This document shows positions 52,091-60,919 of a stretch of DNA of 64,000 nt, piece after piece. Both the position numbers and the translations under genes were made by a program. How positions within the stretch are numbered: the first letter of the stretch is position 1; every line of letters begins with the position of its first letter. The DNA is from Miniphocaeibacter halophilus (GTDB lineage Bacteria > Bacillota > Clostridia > Tissierellales > Peptoniphilaceae), in NCBI RefSeq assembly GCF_016458825.1, contig NZ_CP066744.1:191001-255000 (forward strand), given 5' to 3'. The notes under the pieces were generated by a model that was given only the letters and a program-made list of their open reading frames with translations, did no database searches and was not told the DNA's origin.

Positions 52091-53221
52091 TTATCTTTGT
52101 GGTCGAGGCCCGTAAAATTGGTAATAGTCCACCTTTATTCTTCCATTATACAATTTTCTTTTCCTATCTGCCTTTTTACCGTATAATTTTTCAAATTTTT
52201 CATTATTAGTAATTAAGTAAACAGACCAAGTGGGAAAATCTTTGAATTTTTTTCCAAGATCCCTATATAGTTTTTCTATTTCCTTTTGTTCTCCCATCCT
52301 TTCACCATAAGGTGGGTTTGTAATTACTACACCGTAATTATCAAGTAGATCTACATCTCGCATATCCTTCATAAAAAATTGTATATCTTCATTTACACCA
52401 ATATTTTCAGCATTATCCCTTGCTCTTAAAATTGATCTTTTATCTGTATCCGAGCCGAGTAAATGAAGTTTAACCTTATGGTCTATTTTTCCAAGGGCAA
52501 TCTTCCTATGTTTTTTGTAAATATCTTTTCCAATAATAGGCCACTCTTGAGAAATAAACTCCCTATCAATTCCCGGAGCAATGTTTTTCCCTATCATTGC
52601 TGCTTCAATTAATATAGTTCCAGAGCCACAAAATGGATCATATAGGGTTCTGTCCGGATTCCAATAGGACAACTTTATCATTGCTGCAGCTAAAGTTTCC
52701 TTTAGAGGAGCATCTCCTGCTCTATCCCTGTAACCTCTTTTGTGTAGACCTTCTCCGGAAGTATCTATTGTTAATGTTGCAATATCCTTTAATAAACTAA
52801 CTTCTATTTTATATTTAGGACCATTTTCTTCAAACCAGTCTATCTTATATACGGACTTTAGTCTTTCTACTATGGCTTTTTTAACTATTGCTTGGCTGTC
52901 TGAAATACTAAATAATTTTGACTTCAAACTTTTACCATCAACTGGAAACTCTCCATTTTCCGGAATAATATTTTCCCATGGAAGAGCCTTGGTCCTTTCA
53001 AATAATTCATCAAAAGTTAAAGCTTTAAATTCACCAAACTTTATTAAAACTCTTTCAGCACATCGTAGATTTATATTTAAATTAGCAATATCCTCTTCAT
53101 TGCCTTCTATTTCTACCTTACCATCTGTTACTTTAATATTTTCATATCCTAGATCCTGTAATTCTCTCTTTACTACAGCTTCTAATCCAAAAGTTGTAGT
53201 AGCTATGATTTTAAAATACAT
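52091..53221 (-). CDS. THUMP-domain class I RNA methyltransferase (RlmL/YpsC type)
   Basis: Probable 23S rRNA (guanine-N2) methyltransferase, 376 residues. A THUMP domain covers about 45-155. The Rossmann core has DPFCGSGTILIEAA and the N-P-P-Y motif ITNPPYGERM. The length equals the single-domain B. subtilis type, not the fused RlmKL. The target base is inferred from the family. Confidence 0.92.
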   Translation of the reverse strand: MYFKIIATTTFGLEAVVKRELQDLGYENIKVTDGKVEIEGNEEDIANLNINLRCAERVLIKFGEFKALTFDELFERTKALPWENIIPENGEFPVDGKSLKSKLFSISDSQAIVKKAIVERLKSVYKIDWFEENGPKYKIEVSLLKDIATLTIDTSGEGLHKRGYRDRAGDAPLKETLAAAMIKLSYWNPDRTLYDPFCGSGTILIEAAMIGKNIAPGIDREFISQEWPIIGKDIYKKHRKIALGKIDHKVKLHLLGSDTDKRSILRARDNAENIGVNEDIQFFMKDMRDVDLLDNYGVVITNPPYGERMGEQKEIEKLYRDLGKKFKDFPTWSVYLITNNEKFEKLYGKKADRKRKLYNGRIKVDYYQFYGPRPQR

Positions 53222-53350
53222 GCTTCACATCCTTATCTTATAACAATTATAACAAAATATCAGAAAATTATAACTTTAAATGTTATTTTATATTAAATTT
53301 AGGTATATATATTACTGTAAGTTAAAAAATTTTTAAGGAGGATTTTATTA

Positions 53351-53725
53351 ATGAATATAGGCGAATTATATCAATCAGCAGACTGGAAAGGTGAAAAACA
53401 CGTTCCGGCAATAGATGCTCCAGCATCTGTAAAAGCAGGAGAAGAATTTGAAGTATTGGTTCAAGTAGGAAAGGAAATTGAACATCCTAATACTTTTGAA
53501 CATCATATTGTATGGATTAAATTATATTATTTACCAGAAGGAGCAAAATTACCAATAGAAATTGGTGACTATAATTTCTCAGCACATGGAGAAGGAGAAG
53601 CACTAACTTCACCAAAAGTTTCTACAAAATTAAAATTAGCTAAAGGTGGAAAATTAATTTCTACATCTTACTGTAATATTCACGGTTTATGGACTAGTGA
53701 AGTGGACATTAAAGTTGAAGCTTAA
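53351..53725 (+). CDS. Superoxide reductase, neelaredoxin type
   Basis: Reduces superoxide to peroxide without making oxygen, an oxygen defence of anaerobes. The 124 residues form only the catalytic SOR domain, without the desulforedoxin domain. The iron site is His17 (with Glu15-Lys16 nearby), His45, His51, Cys108 and His111 in YCNIHGLW. AGGAGG lies 10 bases before the ATG. Rubredoxin, its usual donor, is not nearby. A short inverted repeat (ATAAC-7-GTTAT, 53270-53286) lies upstream. Confidence 0.95.
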   Translation: MNIGELYQSADWKGEKHVPAIDAPASVKAGEEFEVLVQVGKEIEHPNTFEHHIVWIKLYYLPEGAKLPIEIGDYNFSAHGEGEALTSPKVSTKLKLAKGGKLISTSYCNIHGLWTSEVDIKVEA

Positions 53726-53736
53726 ATATTAAAAAG

Positions 53737-53774
53737 AAATGCATCTATGATAAATTAATATCGTAGATGCATTT
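53737..53774. terminator. Terminator between SOR and MFS genes
   Basis: AAATGCATCTA (53737-53747) pairs with TAGATGCATTT (53764-53774), followed by T on the + strand. Confidence 0.85.
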
Positions 53775-53784
53775 TTACATAAAT

Positions 53785-55035
53785 TTATATTTTACTCTTT
53801 TCAGTAACAATTTTAACTTCTTTGAAAATATTTCTAGAATAAATAGTTATTAGTATCGATATAAAAGCTATTACCATAATTATTATAACAGCCCATTTTC
53901 CTATTATAAGTTTTCCTAGCATACCATAAACTATTTGTCCTAAGGGCATTGCCAACATTGAAATCATCATCATAAAGGACATAACTCGTCCCATTATTTC
54001 CTTATCTGTAATTAATTGTACAAAAGAAATCAATTGAATAGAAACCATGGTAAATATTCCTTCTAATAGAGTTATTAGTGCTACCATAATCCAAAAAGAA
54101 GTAAGATTATTATATATACCTGAGTATGGTATTACCAATAATAGAAATATAAAACTACTTATAAGCAACATCTTTATAATATTATTTCCATTTATTTTTG
54201 ATAGTAGGGTAGATACTGCTATACTTCCACTAAGTCCTCCAATAGCAAATAAGGTATTCATTACTCCATATAATTCATCTCCTATTGACCAACCTACTCT
54301 TACTGTATAAGGTAGAACTACAATTGTAAATGACGATATAACCATATTTAGTAAAAATGTTACAAGACAAATTCTTACTATAAGCATATTATCCTTTAAA
54401 TAGACAAGAGTTTCCTTAGTGTCTTCAACAACTATATTTACAGGAGAACTACCGGTTTTTTTACTTTCTTTTTGTTTAATAGTTAAAAATATTTCACAAA
54501 TTACAGCTATTAAAAAGAATAGACCACTAACAATAAATATATTATAGGCCTTATTAAAATTGTAAATAATTCCTGCTAATACAGGGGCTAAAATATTGGA
54601 TAGCATGGCTACCGAATTTATTATTCCATTGGCTTTAGGTATTTGTTCTTCTTTACATACTAAGGGAATTGCCGATTGTACAACAGGAGTCTCAAAAGAA
54701 GATACTACTCCTAAAATTATGGAAATTATTCCCATAATTAATATGGTATTTCCCTTTACAACCCCGATTGCTATTGCCAATACCATTATTAAATAACTAA
54801 AATCCATAACTATCATCAGTTTTTTCTTTGGCAATCTATCAGCAACAATCCCTCCAAAAGGTAAGAATATAATTCTCGATATCATCGATAAGGACAAAAC
54901 CAAGCTAAATATTCCCATAGAGCCGGTTTTGTCAAGAACATAAAGGGATATTGCAAATTGTGAAATAGCTGTTCCAAAAACCGAAAACAACTGACTTCCT
55001 ACTAAAAATATAAAATTTTTATTTAATAATTTCAT
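53785..55035 (-). CDS. MFS transporter
   Basis: A 416-residue membrane protein with 12 helices in two halves. The cytoplasmic loop GGIVADRLPKKKLMI is the MFS motif A between helices 2 and 3. The overall pattern resembles MefA-like or siderophore exporters. It overlaps the permease gene by one base, ending a TetR-type export operon. Substrate unknown. Confidence 0.9.
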   Translation of the reverse strand: MKLLNKNFIFLVGSQLFSVFGTAISQFAISLYVLDKTGSMGIFSLVLSLSMISRIIFLPFGGIVADRLPKKKLMIVMDFSYLIMVLAIAIGVVKGNTILIMGIISIILGVVSSFETPVVQSAIPLVCKEEQIPKANGIINSVAMLSNILAPVLAGIIYNFNKAYNIFIVSGLFFLIAVICEIFLTIKQKESKKTGSSPVNIVVEDTKETLVYLKDNMLIVRICLVTFLLNMVISSFTIVVLPYTVRVGWSIGDELYGVMNTLFAIGGLSGSIAVSTLLSKINGNNIIKMLLISSFIFLLLVIPYSGIYNNLTSFWIMVALITLLEGIFTMVSIQLISFVQLITDKEIMGRVMSFMMMISMLAMPLGQIVYGMLGKLIIGKWAVIIIMVIAFISILITIYSRNIFKEVKIVTEKSKI

Positions 55036-55730
55036 TATTCCACCTCTAAACTCTTAATCTTATTATACATACTTATTGTAGATATTAAACCACAAATTAG
55101 AATTATAAGTGCGAATACAAAAAGTAAATTTATTGATTCTGTACCTAATAAATTGCTAACTATACTGCCTATAATAACCGATGTAACAATTAATAAGGCT
55201 GTTGATTTTTTTAACCAACCTATTAATAAGGAAATTATCCCTCCACTTATTATGAAAATAATGGATAAAATAATCATAGGTGTTTTAGATAATAATATTT
55301 CAACTGAAAGCTTGTCCATCATGACATTAAATGTATTATTAAACAAGGTAAATAAGACTATAATTAATATTGTCGATATTAAAAAACCTATTATAGAAGA
55401 TAAATTTACTAAAATAAGCTTACTAAAAAATATTTTCCCCCTATTTACAGGATAGGCCAAGGTTAAAAAAACATTGTCATAATTATATGATTCTAATACA
55501 AATTTACTATACATAACTGCAGTTAAACAAATATAGGACACTGTTTCTATTGTTATAATCACGGTTAATATTAAACCACTACTCAAAGTCTCCTCTGCAG
55601 AAGGAGCCTCCATATATTGTACAGCTACAAGTAAGGCTGTAAGTAAAAATGTAGCAATAAATATACCTATATTTGCCATTATATAGGGTTTATAAGAATA
55701 TTTTCGTAATTCTAAGTTAATATACTTCAT
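55035..55730 (-). CDS. ABC-2 type permease
   Basis: A 231-residue membrane protein with six helices (about 17-38, 52-75, 96-125, 143-170, 174-192, 200-222). Its arrangement is like the membrane subunit of BcrB- or NatB-type exporters. It overlaps the ATPase by 14 bases and the MFS gene by one. It probably forms the channel of the adjacent ATPase; the exported substrate may be a peptide or drug. Confidence 0.85.
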   Translation of the reverse strand: MKYINLELRKYSYKPYIMANIGIFIATFLLTALLVAVQYMEAPSAEETLSSGLILTVIITIETVSYICLTAVMYSKFVLESYNYDNVFLTLAYPVNRGKIFFSKLILVNLSSIIGFLISTILIIVLFTLFNNTFNVMMDKLSVEILLSKTPMIILSIIFIISGGIISLLIGWLKKSTALLIVTSVIIGSIVSNLLGTESINLLFVFALIILICGLISTISMYNKIKSLEVE

Positions 55731-56442
55731 AATTTTTCTCCATTTTTTCTATAATATAATCTTCAAATTTTTCCCCATTTACCCTTAATAAATTTTCTAT
55801 TGTGTCTTCCAATATTAAATTCCCATTATTCAATATTCCTACTCTATCTGCTATTTTTTCTACTTCTGCCAAAATATGACTGGACATTAAAATAGTTACT
55901 CCTTTTTTTCTTATCTCCTTAAATAAATATCTTAAATCCTTAATTCCCTTAGGATCCAATCCATTTAAGGGTTCATCTATGATTAATAACTTAGGTTCAT
56001 GAATCAATGCTCTCGCTAGAGAAAGTCTTTGTTTCATTCCTAGCGAATAATTTTTAGTTATTGTCTTATTTGAATAAGATAAGCCGACATTTTCCAAGGA
56101 AAATCTTATTTTATCCTTTCTGCAATTCATATAGTCACAATGTATTTCTAAATTTTCCCTGGCTGTTAAATGTTCATAAAATTTAGGCTCATTAATATTT
56201 AATCCTAATTCCTTAAAATATTCATTTTTATAATCCAATATATTTTTACCTAAAAGTTCTATTTCCCCCATTGTTGCCTTCATTAATCCCGTTAGTATTT
56301 TAAAAAGAGTTGACTTTCCTGCCCCGTTTTTTCCTACTAAGACATATATTTCTCCTCTTCTTAAAGTTAAGTTTATATCTTTTAAAACTTCATTACTCTT
56401 AAAAGATTTAACTAGATTTCTACAACTTAAAATTTCATTCAT
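55717..56442 (-). CDS. ABC transporter ATPase, BcrA/NatA-like
   Basis: A 241-residue ATPase with Walker A GKNGAGKST (38-46), signature YSLGMKQRLSLARAL (the usual LSGGQ is replaced by SLGMK, typical of this group) and Walker B LLIIDEPLNGLDP. It is the first gene of the operon. Two copies of the TetR operator lie upstream. Confidence 0.95.
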   Translation of the reverse strand: MNEILSCRNLVKSFKSNEVLKDINLTLRRGEIYVLVGKNGAGKSTLFKILTGLMKATMGEIELLGKNILDYKNEYFKELGLNINEPKFYEHLTARENLEIHCDYMNCRKDKIRFSLENVGLSYSNKTITKNYSLGMKQRLSLARALIHEPKLLIIDEPLNGLDPKGIKDLRYLFKEIRKKGVTILMSSHILAEVEKIADRVGILNNGNLILEDTIENLLRVNGEKFEDYIIEKMEKNYEVY

Positions 56443-56509
56443 TTACTGCCTCCTTCTTAAATTCCATTTGTATGTTTATATTAGTAAATATAAGTAAATT
56501 AAAGATTTA

Positions 56510-56525
56510 AGATACTATGGTATGT
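56510..56525. promoter_or_regulatory. TetR operator candidate 1
   Basis: AGATAC-TATG-GTATGT, 6-4-6 inverted repeat, 68 bases before the ABC ATPase start. Confidence 0.7.
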
Positions 56526-56645
56526 TAGATTCCAAAAAAAAATAATAATTTATTAAAAATATTTTCTGCTCAAGCTTTGATTTTAAGTCATATAATTTAA
56601 AAAAATCAATTAAAATTACAAATTCAAAATATATAAGACCTAGTT

Positions 56646-56661
56646 ACATACCTAGGTATGT
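56646..56661. promoter_or_regulatory. TetR operator candidate 2
   Basis: ACATAC-CTAG-GTATGT, a perfect 16-bp palindrome between tetR and the ABC operon. The rest of 56443-56685 is AT-rich without other features. Confidence 0.7.
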
Positions 56662-56685
56662 TAATTATTAAAAAAAATAGTTTAA

Positions 56686-57309
56686 CTATTTTTTTTTAAT
56701 AAAATCGTAAAGATTTTCTGCATCTTTAATTATTTCATCTGTAAATATTGGAACTCCCATACTCTCCAACATATCCCTTGAAAAATTCATTTTACGCATA
56801 AAGTCTTTCTTGGTAAATTCTGTAAGAAATATTCCAATACGCATATTTAAATATAAAAGTGTAATTTCTGCTATTTCCCTTGGATAATTTGTTTCTATTG
56901 AACCATCTTCTATTCCTTTACGGATTATTCTTTCAACTTCTTCTGCAGAATCCAATACATGAAAAAATTCTTTTCCTACAAGCTCCGGACTTTTTAAAGA
57001 AACTTGTGCAGAGTAAATTATAGCTTGAATATTATGAGATTGTAAGGATAGTCTAAACATATTCCTTAAATCTTCCAAACCATTTTTACCGGGCTTTAAT
57101 TCCTCCATTTTTTTGCCCACCCTATCTTCAAATAGATTTAACAAAATATCCATCTTTGATTTAAAATGATGATATATTGCCCCTTTTGTCATACCAATTT
57201 CACTAACAATATCTGCAATAGTAGTTTCATCATATCCATTTTCCAGAAATAATTTTTCTGCCGCCCTTAATATTTTATATTTAGTTCTTTCTGCATCTCT
57301 TTCCTTCAT
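56686..57309 (-). CDS. TetR family repressor of the ABC/MFS operon
   Basis: A 207-residue regulator. The N-terminal helix-turn-helix is TTIADIVSEIGMTKGAIYHHFKSKMDIL (about 30-57). The C-terminal helical domain binds an unknown ligand. ATG 57309 follows AGGTGA by 5 bases; a GTG 9 bases upstream overlaps that site. Its own promoter carries the same operator as the downstream ABC genes, so autoregulation and control of the exporter are likely. Confidence 0.92.
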   Translation of the reverse strand: MKERDAERTKYKILRAAEKLFLENGYDETTIADIVSEIGMTKGAIYHHFKSKMDILLNLFEDRVGKKMEELKPGKNGLEDLRNMFRLSLQSHNIQAIIYSAQVSLKSPELVGKEFFHVLDSAEEVERIIRKGIEDGSIETNYPREIAEITLLYLNMRIGIFLTEFTKKDFMRKMNFSRDMLESMGVPIFTDEIIKDAENLYDFIKKK

Positions 57310-57321
57310 AAATATCACCTA

Positions 57322-57367
57322 ACATACTTCGGTATCTTAATTCTACTATATTAATATTTTTTGTCAA
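57322..57367 (-). promoter_or_regulatory. tetR promoter with operator 3
   Basis: TTGACA (57367-57362), 16 bases, TAGAAT (57345-57340). ACATAC-TTCG-GTATCT (57322-57337) lies right after the -10, covering the start site. Confidence 0.75.
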
Positions 57368-57371
57368 TAAA

Positions 57372-57409
57372 AAATCCACATATATGTGAATTCATATATA
57401 TGTGGATTT
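57372..57409 (-). terminator. Terminator of the 57412 gene
   Basis: A 14-bp perfect stem (AAATCCACATATAT, 57372-57385, with 57396-57409). On the - strand six T follow, and they lead directly into the tetR -35. Confidence 0.85.
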
Positions 57410-57411
57410 CC

Positions 57412-57801
57412 TTATTTATTTTTGTTTTCCCTATTTACTTTTATATTCCTTCTCATTTTTAAATATGTTCCTATTATAAAACCTGCTATACCAGGTATTA
57501 ATCCATAATATAGTGAAGTAGAATCATATCCTACTCCTTTAAAAACCACTATTGGTAATAATATTCCGGCAACAGGATACATTATTAGAAATAAATATTT
57601 CATCATCCTACCAAATAGACTAGATATTAAATTAGTAAGAAAAGCACTTATTGGTAACAAAATATAGAAAAAAATAGTAGTAAATGCTTTTTCATATCCT
57701 TGTCCTAATAATTTACCGGAAACTATTATAATAATAATCAAAGTTATAAAATAAATAAAAAGCAATTTGTCAATATTTGTTTTTTTGTTCAAATTAACCA
57801 T
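57412..57801 (-). CDS. Small membrane protein of unknown function
   Basis: A 129-residue protein with four helices (about 12-29, 40-60, 69-88, 96-114) and a basic C-terminal tail, MRRNIKVNRENKNK. No family recognised. It stands alone between aldehyde dehydrogenase and tetR, with its own terminator. Confidence 0.65.
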   Translation of the reverse strand: MVNLNKKTNIDKLLFIYFITLIIIIIVSGKLLGQGYEKAFTTIFFYILLPISAFLTNLISSLFGRMMKYLFLIMYPVAGILLPIVVFKGVGYDSTSLYYGLIPGIAGFIIGTYLKMRRNIKVNRENKNK

Positions 57802-57852
57802 CCTAACTAAAATTTTTATTTATTATATTATAACCCTAAATAATTATTATAA

Positions 57853-59259
57853 CTAGCCAATTAAAGACTTCACTTCTAAAAACTCCTTAAAACCAAATAT
57901 TCCTGCTTCCCTTCCCAGTCCTGACTGCTTATATCCTCCAAAAGGTAAATAGGCATCGGAGGAATCTTTATTAATATAAACTTCTCCGGAATTAATTTCC
58001 CTTGCTACCTTTTGAGCTATTTCATCTTTACCATATACCCCAGCTGATAGTCCATAAATAGTATCATTGGCTATTTCAATGGCTTCTTCTATGTTTTCAA
58101 CCTCAATTATTGAAAGAACCGGACCAAATATTTCCTCTCTTGCAATGGTCATATTATTATTTACCTTGTCAAATATTACAGGCTTTATAAAATATCCATT
58201 TTCATATTCTCTAGGAATTTCACCTAAAATTATATTTGCCCCTTCTTCAATTCCAAGTTCAATATATTTTTTTACCTTCTTAAACTGTTTTTCACTTACT
58301 AAGGGTCCTACATTAGTATTAATATCTTTAGGATTACCTACTACTAATTTTGAGTACTGTTTTATTATTTCTGCTATAACCTCATCTTTAACATCTTTAA
58401 TTACAATTGCCCTTGAAAATGCTACGCAGGTTTGACCACAATTTCCAAATAAAGATGTGAAGATTCTTTTTACACCAATTTCTATATTACTATTATCTAA
58501 AAATATAGCCGGTGATTTTCCACCTAATTCAAGGGTTATTTTCTTTACGGTATTTAAGGCAGTCTTGGCTACTTCCTTACCACCTTCAGTTGAACCGGTA
58601 AAGGAAACTTTATTAACAAGTTTATGTTCTGCTAAAACATTCCCTACTTCTCTTCCTTTTCCAGTTACTAAATTCAAAACGCCTTTAGGTAGACCTGCTT
58701 CATGTAAACCCTCAACTATATAGTAGGATGTTAAAGGAGCAATTTGACTAGGCTTTAATACAACTGTACAGCCGGAAAGAATTGCTGGCACTATCTTTTG
58801 AATAATTTGCCCCATAGGAAAATTCCACGGCGTTAAACAAGCTACTACTCCTACAGGTTCATATCTTACCCTGCCAACTCCCAATTCCTCTTCAAATTTA
58901 AAATTTTTTGCAATATTAATATAGGCATTAATTCTATTTATATTATTCCGAACTTGGTTGTTTTGTGCAAAATTAACAGGGGAACCTTGTTCTTCAGTAA
59001 TTATATTTGCAATTTTTTCTAAATTATTTTCTATATATTCTTTGAACTTTTCAATAATTTCTATTCTTTCCTCGATACTTGTGTTCTTCCAAGTTTTAAA
59101 TGCTTCAAAAGCTGCATTAACTGCATTATTTACATCTTCTGAATTTCCCCTTGGGACTTTTCCTATAATTTTTCTATTTGAAGGATTCTCAACTTCAATA
59201 TATTCATTTGAATTAGCTTTTACAAATTGACCATTAATATATAGTTTATTATAATCCAT
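57853..59259 (-). CDS. NAD(P)-dependent aldehyde dehydrogenase
   Basis: A 468-residue enzyme of the aldehyde dehydrogenase superfamily. TPWNFPMGQ (cofactor), FTGSTEGGKEV, the general base Glu in LELGGKSP and the nucleophile Cys in GNCGQTCVAFSR (usual form G-Q-x-C) are present. EIFGPVLSI and the C-terminal PFGGYKQSGLGRE are also typical. The substrate is not clear. It is monocistronic. Confidence 0.93.
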   Translation of the reverse strand: MDYNKLYINGQFVKANSNEYIEVENPSNRKIIGKVPRGNSEDVNNAVNAAFEAFKTWKNTSIEERIEIIEKFKEYIENNLEKIANIITEEQGSPVNFAQNNQVRNNINRINAYINIAKNFKFEEELGVGRVRYEPVGVVACLTPWNFPMGQIIQKIVPAILSGCTVVLKPSQIAPLTSYYIVEGLHEAGLPKGVLNLVTGKGREVGNVLAEHKLVNKVSFTGSTEGGKEVAKTALNTVKKITLELGGKSPAIFLDNSNIEIGVKRIFTSLFGNCGQTCVAFSRAIVIKDVKDEVIAEIIKQYSKLVVGNPKDINTNVGPLVSEKQFKKVKKYIELGIEEGANIILGEIPREYENGYFIKPVIFDKVNNNMTIAREEIFGPVLSIIEVENIEEAIEIANDTIYGLSAGVYGKDEIAQKVAREINSGEVYINKDSSDAYLPFGGYKQSGLGREAGIFGFKEFLEVKSLIG

Positions 59260-59324
59260 TAAAAATACCCCCTTCTAATATATTTATATCCGTTTAGAAG
59301 GGAGTACTAACTTTATTAATCTTT

Positions 59325-60407
59325 TTATTGTATTTTTATATCTCCAGATACTGTCTTTACAGTCATTTTACTACTGGATTTTCCTATTATATTCTTATAG
59401 CTCTTACCTATATTGTTTTTTATTCCCTTTTCATCTCTAATGAAAATATCCCCTGATACTGTTGAAATATCTACAATGTAATTCATATTTTCCACTCTTC
59501 CCTTTACATCTCCTGAAACGGAATTGACTGAAAAATTATTTGAATTTACCAAGTCGAATTTAAAATCCCCAGACACTGTATCAATATTAACTTCCGGTGT
59601 ATCTGCTGCTATTGAAATATCTCCTGACATAGTATTAATATTAATACTATTTTTAACACCTTTTACAAGAATATCTCCTGAAGCGGAATTTCCTTTAAAA
59701 GTACTTCCTAAACTTTCTAAATCAAGGTCTCCACTAGCAGAGAAAAAATTAACATTATTTTTATTTACATATATTTTAGCATCTCCACTTTCAGAGCTAA
59801 CACTTATGTTTGCTTCATTTCCAATTGGTAATTTTATATATATTTCTTTAACAGGGCTTTTAACTCCAAAAGAAAAATATTTATTAATATCGAACTTACT
59901 TGCATTATATGTTCCAACTTTTAATGTTGTTCCTTCTTTTAATATTGTAAAATCATATTCTTCATCTATGGCAGTATGGGTTACTTCAATATAATCTTCA
60001 TTATGGTTTTCAATAAACACATCTGTATTAGCAACTTTTACTTCTATTCTATGGATAGGAGTATCTATTTTTTCATTATCCATAATTAAATCTGTAGAAT
60101 CGTAAACAGTTTTTTCTTTCTTTGAAAATAAATTACCAACCTTATCTGCTATATCGGTAAAAAATTCTCCATTAAAATTTTCGAAAATATTTCCTTTTTT
60201 ATTTTCATTAAAAAGTCCTTCTTCTTTAAATCCTTCGTATATTTCCCTAGGACTTCCTAATGAGCGAGAAATTTCCTCTTCTGTTTTGCCTTCTTCTTTT
60301 CCGGATCTAAAATGTTCCTCATAATCTAACTTTATTTCCCTATATACAGCTGAATCTACGTTTCTAAAATAGTAATCTAGAAGCTCCATAAATTCTTTTT
60401 CATTCAT
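59325..60407 (-). CDS. DUF1700-DUF4097 beta-repeat protein
   Basis: A 360-residue protein. Residues 1-70 are a DUF1700-like helical domain (MNEKEFMELLDYYFRNV, then YEEHFRSGKEEGKTEEEISRSLG). Residues about 115-360 form a DUF4097-type right-handed beta structure with eight S-G-D turns spaced about 20 residues. No signal peptide or membrane helix is seen. It overlaps the PadR gene by one base. The pair is common in Firmicutes and often linked to envelope stress, but the role is unknown. Confidence 0.85.
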   Translation of the reverse strand: MNEKEFMELLDYYFRNVDSAVYREIKLDYEEHFRSGKEEGKTEEEISRSLGSPREIYEGFKEEGLFNENKKGNIFENFNGEFFTDIADKVGNLFSKKEKTVYDSTDLIMDNEKIDTPIHRIEVKVANTDVFIENHNEDYIEVTHTAIDEEYDFTILKEGTTLKVGTYNASKFDINKYFSFGVKSPVKEIYIKLPIGNEANISVSSESGDAKIYVNKNNVNFFSASGDLDLESLGSTFKGNSASGDILVKGVKNSININTMSGDISIAADTPEVNIDTVSGDFKFDLVNSNNFSVNSVSGDVKGRVENMNYIVDISTVSGDIFIRDEKGIKNNIGKSYKNIIGKSSSKMTVKTVSGDIKIQ

Positions 60408-60721
60408 TATTTCTCCTCCTCTAAAATCATCTTAACCCCATTAACCAGTTCATTCCAATCTTCATAGGATTTCTTAAGATATTCTTTGCCTGTTTCTGTA
60501 ATTTTATAATATTTTCTTTGCGGTCCTGTTTGAGATTCTTTATAATAAGTTGCTACATATCCATCTTTTGATAATCTTCTAAGCATGGGATAAATAGTTC
60601 CTTCCGACATTTTTATAAATTCTGTTAAGGAATCAACTATTTCATAGCCATAAGAATCTTTTCTATTTATAATTGCCAGTACACATAATTCAAGGACACC
60701 TTTCTTTAATTGGGTATTCAT
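60407..60721 (-). CDS. PadR family regulator
   Basis: A 104-residue winged-helix protein of the short PadR-s2 type. LELCVLAIINRKDSYGYEI is at 11-29 and EGTIYPMLRRLSKDGYV at about 40-56, with the wing PQRKYYKITETG. AAGGAG lies 7 bases before the ATG. It probably represses its own operon with the DUF1700-DUF4097 gene through the inverted repeat at the promoter. Confidence 0.93.
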   Translation of the reverse strand: MNTQLKKGVLELCVLAIINRKDSYGYEIVDSLTEFIKMSEGTIYPMLRRLSKDGYVATYYKESQTGPQRKYYKITETGKEYLKKSYEDWNELVNGVKMILEEEK

Positions 60722-60741
60722 TTTACCAGCTCCTTAACACT

Positions 60742-60777
60742 ATTATAAAACAAGGTACTGTATAATGCAAGATACCT
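60742..60777 (-). promoter_or_regulatory. PadR operon promoter with inverted repeat
   Basis: TTGCAT (60770-60765), 17 bases, TATAAT (60747-60742). AGGTA (60753-60757) and TACCT (60773-60777) form a 5-15-5 repeat that spans the -35 and part of the spacer. Confidence 0.7.
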
Positions 60778-60919
60778 GTTAAATAACTATAGCTAAATAG
60801 TTTTAATTTATAGATATTCATAAATATAAAATTAATATTAGGTAAAAAAATCTATATATAGTATAATAGTAATAATATTTATTTTTACTTTAAAACATTA
60901 ACTTACTAAGGAGGTTATT

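Noticed and set aside
53270..53286. PerR box before superoxide reductase
   Set aside because: ATAAC-7-GTTAT is an inverted repeat but does not match the PerR 7-1-7 consensus; too weak to call.
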